A stretch of DNA of 36,708 nt from Acidobacteriaceae bacterium (GCA_003132405.1 PKXQ01000154.1:1-36708), one strand, 5' to 3'. Counted from the stretch's first letter, positions 17,301-26,300 are shown. Notes: generated by a model not told the origin, from the sequence alone. Numbers and translations are program-made.

Positions 17301-17843
17301 GTTCGCGGCGAATGGCCCGCTGAGTTCAAGCCAAAGAGCAGCGCGATGTTTTCCTGGCTCATGAACAACTATTGGGGTACTAACTTTCCTGCATGGCAAG
17401 GCGGCGATTTCACCTTTCGCTACGCCATCACGAGCAATGCGCAGTTCAACGCTCCGTCGATGACACGCTTCGGATTGGAAGCACTAACGCCTCTCGAACG
17501 GGATGATGTGCCGGGTACGCAGGACTCCTCTGTGTTGCCAAATCACGAAGCCAGCTTACTGGAGGTCGGGAATCCCGCAGTCACGTTGCTCACGTGGAAA
17601 CGCGCGGAAGATGGCGATGGAACAATTCTGCGGCTACAGGACACAGCGGGTGAGGCATCAAACATCAGGATCCACAGCCCGTTTCTCACGTTCGAGCGGG
17701 CCTGGCTGTGCAATTTGCTTGAAGACAACCAGGCCGAAATCAAAATTCACGGCGAAGATCTCAGCGTTCCGATCAAACCGTTTCAGGTGCTCACTCTTAG
17801 ACTTCACACCACACCGCGCATCAGGCAAGGTAGCGCCCAATGA
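14319..17843 (+). CDS. Secreted GH38-like (alpha-mannosidase-type) protein with N-terminal rhamnogalacturonan-lyase-like domain
   Basis: The 1174-residue protein starts with a Sec signal (KATMAALFMVVTLTAAAHA, residues 9-27). Residues about 30-208 resemble the carbohydrate-binding C-terminal domain of family 4 rhamnogalacturonan lyases (WKIGTFDGSSGEF, KLEVNGHSG, GLIYDALELVQD). Residues from about 308 form a GH38 catalytic-type domain opening with ALIPHEHLDVGFTDYP, where His317 or His319 and Asp321 are the expected zinc ligands. Middle and C-terminal beta domains follow to the end. The usual GH38 nucleophile motif around WVxxDE is not evident at about residues 385-402 (IVIPPEFANQHTGNASW), so activity may differ from alpha-mannosidase. 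It lies inside a tight operon, overlapping the dehydratase by 7 bp and the first SDR by 4 bp. An exported enzyme in the middle of cytoplasmic oxidoreductases is notable. Confidence 0.8.
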   Translation: MVSTKKIRKATMAALFMVVTLTAAAHATERMLWKIGTFDGSSGEFKSQDINYADPKNDPVFVAGQSSDKDWYRFQPGPANGIAGGRQHPFTVKFVLNDVPLGVYRLKLAILYETPRLSFLKLEVNGHSGFFYFHPRLDFRAGDWEGTFVPQTSTDEKTISIPAAWLRKGENAFILTAMDDPATAQNSLGAIAPGHTGLIYDALELVQDDVEQYNVNAFTAQIEPTIFYRDTKAEMVEVVDVFISAATLPKNDNVELRVAGHSLSRPFSTTNEFGEARLVFEVPEWTGAAEAMVRIGKLSASATVEPAKKWTVALIPHEHLDVGFTDYPAKVAELHSQSIDQAMGLIKKTPDFRWTLDGSWVADQYLNGRSPEAREQFFEHVRDGSIVIPPEFANQHTGNASWEALARSLYGQHNLAREYKLPMADAAQIVDVPAYTWGYASALHDAGIKYFVAASNSWRAPVMLLGRWNEKSPFYWEGPDGGRVLMWYSRAYLQAHTLFGGPWRMESIRDSLPVFLQAYTRPDYTASTAIIFGTQLENTPLAREQSEIVASFSHEYAWPKFEFSTVHSAMQRIEREWEGDFPVVRGDFGPYWEDGYGSDAAHTAIHRENQHRIATAEIMGAAVSSIDTRVRPDKAMLDDAWRNELLYDEHTWTYVSATAQPEHHQSEDQIALKRSRVTRARDDINESIQRGWAQLEALVKAKDNSIAVFNSLNWVRSGIVETDLPDGATLVDSSTGAEVPVEIRRKGKGISLPGFGPGSVRVRFLAAAMPAVGYKLYTIKPIAKERAASVGIRGNILENEFYRLTLDPSSGAIASVFDKQLGHELVDSSSPYKFGQYLYVTGGDNYPENSLYRFGAGLKPPALTVHAASSGRMISATKTPIGIVATLASSAPNTPSIETEILLPDSTKDILITYHLHKDRVLTRESAYVAFPFAVTTPAFTYGSQAAWVNPAKDELAGGSREWYVPTTWASVYNPQVAATVVPLDAPLVAFGDIVRGEWPAEFKPKSSAMFSWLMNNYWGTNFPAWQGGDFTFRYAITSNAQFNAPSMTRFGLEALTPLERDDVPGTQDSSVLPNHEASLLEVGNPAVTLLTWKRAEDGDGTILRLQDTAGEASNIRIHSPFLTFERAWLCNLLEDNQAEIKIHGEDLSVPIKPFQVLTLRLHTTPRIRQGSAQ

Positions 17844-18655
17844 ACCTTGATTTCACAGGCAAAGTCGCTATCGTGACTGGCGGCGCCATGGGGATTGGGG
17901 AAGCCACGGCGCGAAAGCTTGCCGGACTCGCAGCGTCGGTTGCTATCCTCGACATTGACCGAGATGCCGGGCCGAAAAGTGCTGCCGCGATCGCGAAGAA
18001 TGGAGGTATCTGCGAGTTCTTTCCGTGCAACATAAGTGTCGGCGCAGAGGTTTCGCAAGCCATTGACGCAGTAGTTAGTAAGTATGGAGCAATCGACATA
18101 CTGGTTAGCAACGCCGGCATCCAACTTTATGGGGACGCGGTAACCACCAGCGAAGAAGAATGGGACAGGTTGATGGGAATCAACCTCAAGGGATGTTTTC
18201 TGGTCTCGAAGTATGCCGTTCCACACATGATCGAGCGCGGCGGCGCCATCGTGATCGTTGGCTCAGTGCAGAGCATGACGGCAATTAGTAACTCGATCGC
18301 CTATGTTGCCTCAAAGCATGGCTTGCTTGGACTAACTCGGGCTATGTCGCTCGATTATGCACATAGGGGCGTTCGAGTGAATTGCGTGTGCCCCGGCGCA
18401 ATCGACACTCCGATGCTCCGCTGGGCCGCTGGATTATCAGACGATCCCGAAAAAGTGATACAAACCTGTAATCGCATGCATCCACTGGGTCGTATTGGAA
18501 AGCCGGAAGAGGTTGCTGATGCCATCGCTTATCTCGCGTCTCCAATGGCATCCTTCATCACCGGCGCGGCGTTAGTCGTGGATGGCGGCATGCTTGTACC
18601 TGCGGGTGGAATGGGCTTCCAGGAAGGCGGCACGGGGGCGGCGACCCACAAATGA
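17840..18655 (+). CDS. SDR-family sugar dehydrogenase
   Basis: The 271-residue protein is a classical short-chain dehydrogenase. TGGAMGIG (13-20) binds the cofactor, and Asp38 and Asp40 after the second strand (ILDIDRD) favour NAD over NADP. NAGIQLYG is the structural NAG motif. Ser142, Tyr155 and Lys159 (AYVASK) form the catalytic set. The C-terminal GAALVVDGGML is typical. Such enzymes in sugar loci oxidise aldoses to lactones or interconvert keto acids; its exact substrate is unknown. The start overlaps the GH38-like gene stop as ATGA, and its stop overlaps the next SDR's start in the same way, so translation is coupled. A Gly-rich tail of about 20 residues (PAGGMGFQEGGTGAATHK) extends past the family's usual end. 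Confidence 0.9.
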   Translation: MNLDFTGKVAIVTGGAMGIGEATARKLAGLAASVAILDIDRDAGPKSAAAIAKNGGICEFFPCNISVGAEVSQAIDAVVSKYGAIDILVSNAGIQLYGDAVTTSEEEWDRLMGINLKGCFLVSKYAVPHMIERGGAIVIVGSVQSMTAISNSIAYVASKHGLLGLTRAMSLDYAHRGVRVNCVCPGAIDTPMLRWAAGLSDDPEKVIQTCNRMHPLGRIGKPEEVADAIAYLASPMASFITGAALVVDGGMLVPAGGMGFQEGGTGAATHK

Positions 18656-19410
18656 ATCTCCATAATAAGACGGCGATCATCACCGGGGCGGCCGCAGGAA
18701 TCGGTGCTGCGTCCGCCGCATTGTTCGCGAGGGAGGGAGCAAAAGTCGTAGCGGTCGACATCGACCGCGAACTCCTGGACCAGATATCCGCTCAGATCGG
18801 ACAAGTGGGCGGCGAATGTCTTGCAGTGGTTGCGGATGTGAGTCAACGGGACCAGGTGGAAAACGTCCTCCGCTCCACGATGCAGAAATTCAGGCGCGTT
18901 GACATTCTGTTTAACAATGCGGGTATTGTTCCAACGGGCAAACTTGAAGCGACCAGCGAAGAGCAATGGGACCGCGCGATGGCGATCAATGTGAAGAGTA
19001 TGTATCTCTTCTGCCACGCTGTCATTCCGCTCATGAAGGTGGCGGGCGGGGGAGTCATCCTCAATACCGCTTCAGCAACCGCTTTGCGCGCGGTAACGGA
19101 TCGTGCTTGTTACACAGCCACGAAAGCCGCAGTAATCGGACTTACTAAATCGATGGCTCTCGATTACGTCCTCGACAATATACGGGTGAACTGCCTGTGC
19201 CCCGGCACGGTCGAAACGCCGTCGCTTATTCAACGCCTTGCCGCGTTTCCCGATCCGGAGGAAGCCCGAAAAAACTTCATCGCCCGCCAGCCGATGAGAC
19301 GATTTGGAACTGCGGAGGAGATCGCTCAGGCCGCACTTTACCTGGTCTCACCCTCCGCGGAATTTGTGACCGGCGTGGCATTCGCTATTGATGGGGGTCT
19401 CAGTATCTGA
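18652..19410 (+). CDS. SDR-family sugar or sugar-acid dehydrogenase
   Basis: The 252-residue protein is a second classical SDR, clearly distinct from the one before. TGAAAGIG (11-18) is the cofactor loop, VDIDRE after strand 2 suggests NAD, FNNAGI is the NAG motif, and Ser141, Tyr154 and Lys158 (CYTATK) are catalytic. CPGTVETPS and GVAFAIDGG close the fold. It resembles L-fucose, D-galactose or 2-keto-3-deoxy-L-fuconate dehydrogenases in style. In those pathways one SDR oxidises the free sugar and another acts on the keto-deoxy acid formed by the enolase-superfamily dehydratase. The two SDRs flanked by a dehydratase fit that scheme. The mutarotase-like gene starts on the base right after its stop. 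Confidence 0.9.
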   Translation: MNLHNKTAIITGAAAGIGAASAALFAREGAKVVAVDIDRELLDQISAQIGQVGGECLAVVADVSQRDQVENVLRSTMQKFRRVDILFNNAGIVPTGKLEATSEEQWDRAMAINVKSMYLFCHAVIPLMKVAGGGVILNTASATALRAVTDRACYTATKAAVIGLTKSMALDYVLDNIRVNCLCPGTVETPSLIQRLAAFPDPEEARKNFIARQPMRRFGTAEEIAQAALYLVSPSAEFVTGVAFAIDGGLSI

Positions 19411-20583
19411 ATGTCGCGCTGCGCCGTGGATGCCATTACTTGGAATGATCGCCAGGCGTACCGTTTATCGAACGCCAGGGTCGCACTTACGGCGCTGCTC
19501 GGGGGCGGACACCTCGTGGATTTTCGTCTCTGCGGTTCTCCGATCAATGTTCTTTGGGAGTCACCTTGGCCTACGATCGAGCCTCAGACATTTTCTTCGC
19601 GCGAGCACGCGGCACTCTACGGAGATGGCCCCGCAGGGCGCTTTCTGTGCGGTTATACCGGACACGCACTGGCGCTCGGTTACTTCGGCATGCCGTCATC
19701 GGAAGAAGCCGAGCGAGGAATGGGCCTGCACGGCGAAGCGGCCAACTCGGAGTGGAAAATTGTCTCCGCGGTTGCAGATGACGAATCAGCGACGCTGGTG
19801 ATGGAAGTTACGCTTCATGTTTACCGGCTGCACTTTCGGCGTGAAATTTTCCTGCCGCGCGATGCCTTCACCGCTTGCATCACAGAAATTGTTACCAACC
19901 TTAGCGGCGACCCAGTCGAGTTTCAATGGGTGCAGCACTCAGCGTTCGGTGAGCCGTTCTTCGCAAACGGCGAAGCTACTCTGTTTGCATCCGGTAAGCG
20001 TGGAGTGACCTGGCCCGCGGGATATGAGGGGCGCGAACTTCTTGCCGGGGACGTCGAATTCCGGTGGCCCTATGTGCAATCCATCGATGGTGGGTCGGTC
20101 AATCTCTCGCAACCATTCGTGCGTGATGGGACTGGCTTTGTCGCAGGCTTGCTCCTCGACTCGGATCGTGAGAACGCTTTTGTCGCTGTCCACAACCGGC
20201 GACACCAACTGGTGGCAGGATATTGTTTTAATCCCATGCTTTTTCCCTGGATTGTGCTGTGGGAGGAAAACCGCGCGCGCGAGTCTGCTCCGTGGAATGG
20301 AAGAACCAGAGTTCGCGGGGTGGAGTTCGGCACCAGCCCTATGCCGTTGGGGCTCGATCACGCGCGCAATATACGCAGTTTGTTTGATACGCCCGTCCTG
20401 ACCTCCATCCCCGGACGTTCCCGCATGGAAGCGCAATACGACTTATTCCTCCATCCGGCGCCGCCGCAGTGGACTCAAATCAAAGATGTCCGGCGATTCG
20501 ACGACAGTCTCGTCGTGCGAGGTGACAGCCGAGGTGACGGCAACGAGGAAATCAGACTCGATCGTCGGAATCGACGCCGTTAG
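19411..20583 (+). CDS. Aldose-1-epimerase-like (galactose mutarotase-fold) protein
   Basis: The 390-residue protein has a beta-sandwich sequence of the galactose-mutarotase-like superfamily. LLGGGHLVDFRLCGSPINVLW corresponds to the N-terminal strand pair, GLHGEAANSEW to the active-site HGxxxxxxW segment, and WVQHSAFGEPFF to the second histidine region. It is longer than typical aldose epimerases (about 340 residues) and may belong to DUF4432-type proteins instead. A mutarotase would supply the correct anomer to the SDR dehydrogenases encoded just upstream, with which it shares the operon. The last ~30 residues are Arg/Asp-rich and look unstructured. The gene ends 6 bp from the convergent esterase gene. 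Confidence 0.7.
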   Translation: MSRCAVDAITWNDRQAYRLSNARVALTALLGGGHLVDFRLCGSPINVLWESPWPTIEPQTFSSREHAALYGDGPAGRFLCGYTGHALALGYFGMPSSEEAERGMGLHGEAANSEWKIVSAVADDESATLVMEVTLHVYRLHFRREIFLPRDAFTACITEIVTNLSGDPVEFQWVQHSAFGEPFFANGEATLFASGKRGVTWPAGYEGRELLAGDVEFRWPYVQSIDGGSVNLSQPFVRDGTGFVAGLLLDSDRENAFVAVHNRRHQLVAGYCFNPMLFPWIVLWEENRARESAPWNGRTRVRGVEFGTSPMPLGLDHARNIRSLFDTPVLTSIPGRSRMEAQYDLFLHPAPPQWTQIKDVRRFDDSLVVRGDSRGDGNEEIRLDRRNRRR

Positions 20584-20589
20584 TCCCAG

Positions 20590-21501
20590 CTACTGTAGGC
20601 CCCGAGCACGCAAGAATGCGCGGATCTTCTCATATGCATCTTCAAGTTCTGCTTCTTTAAATCCACCGTGCCCGCCACCTTTAATAGTCACGAGTTCATT
20701 GGGGACACCCGCCACAGTGAGCCCATGGTGCAGTCGCACCGAATCCTCGTAGGGCACAACGGCGTCCGCATCTCCGTGAATACTGATGATCGGTGGTACC
20801 CCGGCGCGAACGTAGGTAAGCGGCGAGACCCGCTTTGCTATCGCGAGCCGATCTGCTTGACTGCCCATCCACATGGCCGCATAGTCCCTAAGGTTGGGAC
20901 CTTGAATCAGGTCGGCTACGTCGCTGATGCCGTACCAGTTGACGATCGCGGCCACTTTTAATTTTTCGTTGCCGTGACAATTGTTATCCAGGTCAGTTCC
21001 TTCGGGCAGCATCCCTGTGATCAAGGATAAGTGTCCGCCTGCAGAATGGCCCGTCAGAACGATTCGATCCGTGTCGATGTTGTACTCTTTTGCGTTCTTT
21101 ATGGCCCAGCGAAGAGCGCAGCGGCAGTCCTCCACGGCAGCGGGAGCGAGCGAAACACTGGCCATGCGGTATTCAACGTTAATCACGTTCCAGCCCATCT
21201 CGAGATACGGCATTAAAAGGAGGGTTGCGCCGGTCCGATCGCCGAAAACCCAGCCACCTCCGTGGTAATAGATCAAAGTCGGCGCCGGTGTTTTAGCGTC
21301 GTTTCGCTGCCACACATCGAGCTTCAGCGTGTAATTGTTCGCCACACCATATGTGATATCGGGATGAATCCAATATTGCTCAGCGGCTATGGAGGCCCAG
21401 CGGGCCGTCGGAGACAGCGTCGTGTTGACCTGAGAAACAGCCTGGAGGGAACCCACTGCACAAAGGAGAAGAATGCAAAAGAAACGATGAGTCGATTTCA
21501 T
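20590..21501 (-). CDS. Secreted alpha/beta-hydrolase esterase (HSL/BD-FAE-like)
   Basis: The 303-residue protein starts at an ATG preceded by AAGGAG and has a Sec signal (MKSTHRFFCILLLCAVGSLQAVSQ). YYHGGGW is the oxyanion-hole motif of hormone-sensitive-lipase-type esterases. TGHSAGGHLS carries the nucleophile serine, HGDADAVVP the acid and GGGHGGF the histidine. Similar enzymes (BD-FAE, carboxylesterase, acetyl esterase) remove acyl groups from plant glycans. It is the last gene of the TonB receptor, PMI-like, esterase unit, 36 bp after the PMI-like gene. The location outside the cytoplasm fits deacylation of a polysaccharide or oligosaccharide near the outer-membrane receptor. Confidence 0.88.
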   Translation of the reverse strand: MKSTHRFFCILLLCAVGSLQAVSQVNTTLSPTARWASIAAEQYWIHPDITYGVANNYTLKLDVWQRNDAKTPAPTLIYYHGGGWVFGDRTGATLLLMPYLEMGWNVINVEYRMASVSLAPAAVEDCRCALRWAIKNAKEYNIDTDRIVLTGHSAGGHLSLITGMLPEGTDLDNNCHGNEKLKVAAIVNWYGISDVADLIQGPNLRDYAAMWMGSQADRLAIAKRVSPLTYVRAGVPPIISIHGDADAVVPYEDSVRLHHGLTVAGVPNELVTIKGGGHGGFKEAELEDAYEKIRAFLRARGLQ

Positions 21502-21537
21502 TGAACTCCTTGAAAGCAGATAGGTGTGTACCTATCG

Positions 21538-23298
21538 TTACGGATTTGTACGCACAAAAGCCTTGATCGTCGCGCACCGCTGCCCTTCGGACGGACCGTG
21601 CGGCCGAATCACATAATCGCCCACCGCAGCAGGAATAATAAAAGTTTCCGCGTAGTGGACAATGAACGGCGGGAACTTCCCAGTCGGGCTCTCAACCACC
21701 GCCTGCCGCCCTTCACACAGGTTAAGGACATTCACGCCCCGATTTGTAGAATGCTGCACGGGTCCCGTGAACCAATGCCGCCGCGTCTCGATAAACTCAC
21801 GTTCGTGAAGTCCCGTGCGCTCTTCCTGCCATCCGGGGCCTTGGGCGACCGATTCGATTGCGTTGATGAGATTATTTTCGACCCAAGGCGTTGTCCGATC
21901 CCACTGAATATTTCGAAACCCGTGCTGGAGGTGGATGGGACGGGGCGTGCCGTCCAGTCCGAGCCGTCCCCAGTCCCACATTTTGAAGGTAAAGATGTAG
22001 GGAGTCGCGCTGATTTCAAGCACCATACTGTTCTTGCCCGAGCAGTGCGGAGTTCCGGCCGGAATCAGGAAGTGATCATGCTTTTTTGCCGGGAATCGAT
22101 TGACGTACTTGTCGGCGTCAAATTGAATTGCGCCGTCCTGCGCCTGGAGCAGGTCGGCCATCATCTGGTTGGCGTCAATGTTCTCTTTCAGTCCGAGAAA
22201 CACGCAGCCTCCGTCGCCCGCATCCAGCATGTAGTAGCTCTCATCCTGCGTATAGTTCATTCCAAACTGTTGCTGAATGTATTCCGTCAGCGGGTGCACC
22301 TGAAAAGAAAGATTGCCCCCATCCATCGTGTCGAGAAAATCGAAGCGAATGGGAAACTCTGTTCCAAAACGCGCATGCACCGCCTCGCCGAGGAGTTCAC
22401 GTGGATGCTGGAAAACCAGATTTATCGATGGAATCTCTACCTTTACCTCGCCAAAGCCAAGCAGCAGGCTGTTCTCTTCCGGCACACAATCGAAGCACCA
22501 CGCGTAGTTCTCCGCGTCGCGCGGAAGGTCGCAAACTTCTTTCATCCATTGACCGCCCCACGGTCCGGGATCGAAGAAAGGTACTACGCGAAAAGGCCTA
22601 TGCGCAGCATTCTTCAAACCTTGCAGATACTGCGCGCCCGTGATCATCTTGGGGAGATCGCGCTGATTCGTGTCCAGCAAGAGATCGATTCTTGAAAACA
22701 GCGTTTTTTTCAAACGATCGGCGACGCGCCAGTCGACAAAATATGCGCGCTTATACTTCGCCTGCGGGCGTTCCGTACAATTCTGCAAACCGAGGTTCGG
22801 AACTTCGCCAGCCCGCTGGCGCTGCTGGATCTCCCACCTCGCCATATCGCAGTAAATCAGCAGGTCCCACGGTTCGGCGACAAGGGTTGCGCCTGTGCCA
22901 ATTACGAGCGTAAGGCCCGATGCGTGGCTTAAACGATTTCTTTGTTTTGCGAGTTCACGCTCGTCGAGGAACTCGTGGAGCTCGTACTTGCCCATAAAGG
23001 CAAAGACCGGATCGTCGCCCAGATCCCGCGCGTAGAGGGATTGAATGGCGCGTTCGTCCAGGTAACACTCATTCGCTCGTATTACGCATTGCGGTTCGAG
23101 CGCGCGGACTAACTGCTTTTCAATTTCTTTTTCAAAACAGCCTGGATAACACTCGACACAAACTACGAAACGACCCGGCCGCACACAAGCCTTTAGCCGT
23201 CGCGCAATGGCCAGCCATCCTACATCACAGCCGTCGCGCGAGTCGGAGACTGGTACTACGGGATATTTATCGTAGTTCGAGATGTATGGCTTTGACAT
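21538..23298 (-). CDS. Long class-I mannose-6-phosphate-isomerase-like protein with N-terminal kinase-like domain
   Basis: The 586-residue protein starts at an ATG with GAGGA upstream. Residues from about 235 form a type I mannose-6-phosphate isomerase. GPWGGQWMKE is the WGG motif. LSFQVHP (Gln333, His335), TQDESYYMLDAG (Glu353) and IPAGTPHCSG (His418) supply the four zinc ligands, so the site is complete. Residues 1-230 are additional and resemble a uridine-kinase-like P-loop fold (VIGTGATLVAEPWDLLIYCD, FVDWRVADRL), but the Walker A GxxxxGKS is absent, with YPGCFEKEI in its place. It should interconvert mannose 6-phosphate and fructose 6-phosphate or a related pair; the extra domain's role is unknown. 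It lies between the TonB receptor and the esterase in one transcription unit. Confidence 0.85.
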   Translation of the reverse strand: MSKPYISNYDKYPVVPVSDSRDGCDVGWLAIARRLKACVRPGRFVVCVECYPGCFEKEIEKQLVRALEPQCVIRANECYLDERAIQSLYARDLGDDPVFAFMGKYELHEFLDERELAKQRNRLSHASGLTLVIGTGATLVAEPWDLLIYCDMARWEIQQRQRAGEVPNLGLQNCTERPQAKYKRAYFVDWRVADRLKKTLFSRIDLLLDTNQRDLPKMITGAQYLQGLKNAAHRPFRVVPFFDPGPWGGQWMKEVCDLPRDAENYAWCFDCVPEENSLLLGFGEVKVEIPSINLVFQHPRELLGEAVHARFGTEFPIRFDFLDTMDGGNLSFQVHPLTEYIQQQFGMNYTQDESYYMLDAGDGGCVFLGLKENIDANQMMADLLQAQDGAIQFDADKYVNRFPAKKHDHFLIPAGTPHCSGKNSMVLEISATPYIFTFKMWDWGRLGLDGTPRPIHLQHGFRNIQWDRTTPWVENNLINAIESVAQGPGWQEERTGLHEREFIETRRHWFTGPVQHSTNRGVNVLNLCEGRQAVVESPTGKFPPFIVHYAETFIIPAAVGDYVIRPHGPSEGQRCATIKAFVRTNP

Positions 23299-23330
23299 TT
23301 ATCCTCGAACTTGGGTCCGTCCCTGAAAAT

Positions 23331-23360
23331 ATGGCGGCAACGATTTTTTGTTGCCGCCAT
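23331..23360 (-). terminator. Intercistronic hairpin between TonB receptor and PMI-like gene
   Basis: ATGGCGGCAAC (23331-23341) and GTTGCCGCCAT (23350-23360) form a perfect 11-bp stem around an 8-base loop. On the transcribed minus strand the stem is followed by ATTTT, a short U-tract, 20 bp after the receptor stop and 33 bp before the PMI-like start. It could act as a partial terminator or mRNA stabiliser that lowers or separates downstream expression. Whether it ends transcription is unknown. Confidence 0.55.
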
Positions 23361-23379
23361 GGTTGACCGTGCTCGCGTA

Positions 23380-26300
23380 TCAGAAAAGGAACTTCAGGGA
23401 GAGTTGAATCTGGCGATTGGTGCCACCGCCGATCTGAGTTCCATCCTCGCTGGCGATGGTTTCACCAACGCGCCCGAAATTGCCATTGGGAGTAGTGCAC
23501 GTCGCTGGAGATGTAAGTGTCGGTGCCGCAACTCCGGTACAGATACCTCCGTCGGGATTAGCAAAATTAGGATGGTTCAGAATGTTGAAAACATCAGCTC
23601 GAAACTGAATTTTCAACTTTTCACCGATCGGGAAGTTCTTCATACCAGACATATCAAACTGGAAATAGGCCGGGGCTCGCAGGGCGTTGCGTCCGACGTC
23701 TCCGAGACCAACTCCCGGCGTTCCGTTGTAATTGGGATCGATCTGAAATGCATTGATGTTATAGCTCGAATTCGGCCAGCTGTGATTGGGCACCCATAAC
23801 GGAATGCCGGTGTAGTCTGGTCGCTCAGGATTGCCAAAGAATCCACTGACCAGCGTGATGTTTTCAGGCAGACCCGACCGGGTTTGCAAAATCCCCGATG
23901 TCTGCCATCCGCCCAGCAACTCCTGAAGCAATGTATTGGAGCCTTTTAGATCGGGCAGGCTGTAGACTACACTGCCCGTGAGATTGTGGCGCACGTCCCA
24001 GTCTCCGCTGCCGTGATCGAAGTTAGGATTGAGCGGGTCTTGAAAGCCGGGGCTAAAGACGTTGACCATATCGTCGAACTCGTGCGACCACGTATAGTTG
24101 GTTTCGAAGATAAGACCGCCTACGCTTCGTCGCAGCTTCACCTGCAGCGAGTTGTAATTAGAACCAAGTTTATCGGCATCTATATCTTCATTGGCAAAAC
24201 CTGAATATTGCCGTGCGTCAGTAAAGACGTTCGCGGGATTGGCGCTCAGAGGATAGAAGTCAACCCCAGCCTGCATATGGTGGGAATTGTTGGCGACATA
24301 ATTAATCGTCAGAATCGTGTTCCGCGCCACTTCCTGCTGAATGCCGAATAGCCAGTTCGTGGAAACCGGGTCTTTTGGATTTGTCGGGAAGGCGTTCACG
24401 TTTTGCGTTCCAGCGATCAACGGAGGATTCGGGGAGGGATAATCGATCGAAAATGGAGGGTTAGCAAAAATCGCCTGGAAAACATTGACGTTGTAACTCG
24501 CAAGCGCGGGTACGTTCGTGGTGGTGGCGAAGTTGAAATGCATCGGATTGTAGAACAAGCCGGCGTACCCGTGAATTACCGTTTTCCCCTTGCCGAATGG
24601 GTCCCAAGCGAAACCGACACGAGGTGCGATGTCGCCTTTCGGAGCGCTGTAAACCTGCTGGTTCGGTGCAAGAAGCGACTGGGTGGCCACATCGAAGTTC
24701 TGTCCCTGGTTCGGGCCCGCGCTCCACGGCGTGTTGTAGTCGTATCGCAGCCCAAGATTTAAAGTGAGAGTCCGGCTGACCTTCCAATCATCCTGCAAGT
24801 AGAAATCCCAGTTGGAATTCCGGTTGCCAACAAATCCCGGGTATCCGATTTTTTGCAGAACGAAAACACTATTATTTTCCAAGTCATAGAGCTGGTGCGG
24901 AGCGTGGGCGGCGTCGAGGGCGTAGTCATACGTTTGCTGTGGGCGCAGCCACTCGTTGTTCCGGTTAATTCGAATCTGCGGGCCAAAATGTAGCGTGTGT
25001 CTCCCAATCGTCTTGCTCACGTTGTCAAAAATCTCGACGTCAGCAAACGGGGTCACCTGATTGAAGGTATTCGGTCCGGGCAGGGAGCCCATGTCGGTAA
25101 AGAAACCTGCAAAACCCACGAGCGGCGCAGGAGTGTTCGAATTGGTGTCGGAATAAAACCGGTTGATGGCCACGCTGAACTCATTCAGCAGTGTCGAATT
25201 AAACGTATGCGTCTCGTCGAACTTTGCAAGTTGTGTTCGCAGCTTTTGTGGTGATACCTGCCCCTGGTTGAGGCCGTAGGTATCGTTGGTTAACGAATCG
25301 TTGATGTTGTAGCGGAAGAAAATCCGATCTTTATCGGAAACGTTGTAATCCATCCTGACGGAGCCAGTATCTTCGCGCACAATGTTAGGCAGAGCGGCGG
25401 GATCGTAAATCATGTCGGACCCCTGAGCGGGATCATTGCCGTCCAGAAAACCGGGGTATACGCAACTGCCTGGCGCCGGAATGGCGTTACAGCCGGCCGG
25501 TATCGGCGCGAACTGAGCTAAAACGGGCTGCATGGAGGGCACGAACTGCGATCGAGCGAACGCGCTCAGGGTATGGTTCAACGCGTTGATGAGAGTAACG
25601 TGGGTGCGGTCGCCTTCATAGTTCACGAAAAAGAAGAGCTTGTTTTTGACGATTGCTCCGCCCAAATTGCCGCCAAACTGATTGAGCCTCAAAGGCTCAG
25701 GCCCGGTCGCAAAGTAGTCTTTCGCGTCCAGAGCATCATTGCGAAAGAATTCGAACAACTCACCGTGAAAGGCGTTCGTCCCGGATTTCGTGATGATGTT
25801 CATCTGCGGACCGAGCGAATGCCCATTTTCAGCGGTGTAGCCGCTGTTCGAGTAGTCAATCTCCTGAATGCTATCAACGCTGGCTCGCGTGATCCGGGCT
25901 CCTTCCTGGCCCTCCGTATCCAAGAAGCCGTTGATATCGCCACGCATCGCGCTCTGGCCGTCCAAGGTGATATTCAGTCCAGTGAAAATGTTGTCCAGTC
26001 CATTGACGCTGCCCTGGAAGAATCCGGTCGATCCCACGGAGCCAGGGGCGATTTCCAGGAACTCGCTTACGTCTCGCCCATTGATCGGCAAGTTCGCCAC
26101 CTGGTTCGTGTCCAAAGTGGTGCCGTCTGTACTCGATGAGGTGTCAACGGTTGTGGACGTACCGTTGACTGTCACGGTCTCTTGCGATGCCGCTACGGCA
26201 AGCGCCAAATTGACTTGGACCATGGCGCCCACGCTTAGCTTGATGGGGGTGCTTTTTGTTGTCGCGAAGCCGCTCATATTCACCGTTACCACATAGGTTC

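Noticed and set aside
21526..22695. 389-codon open frame on the plus strand
   Set aside because: It is antisense to the PMI-like gene, whose zinc-site motifs are clear; no motif in the antisense product.
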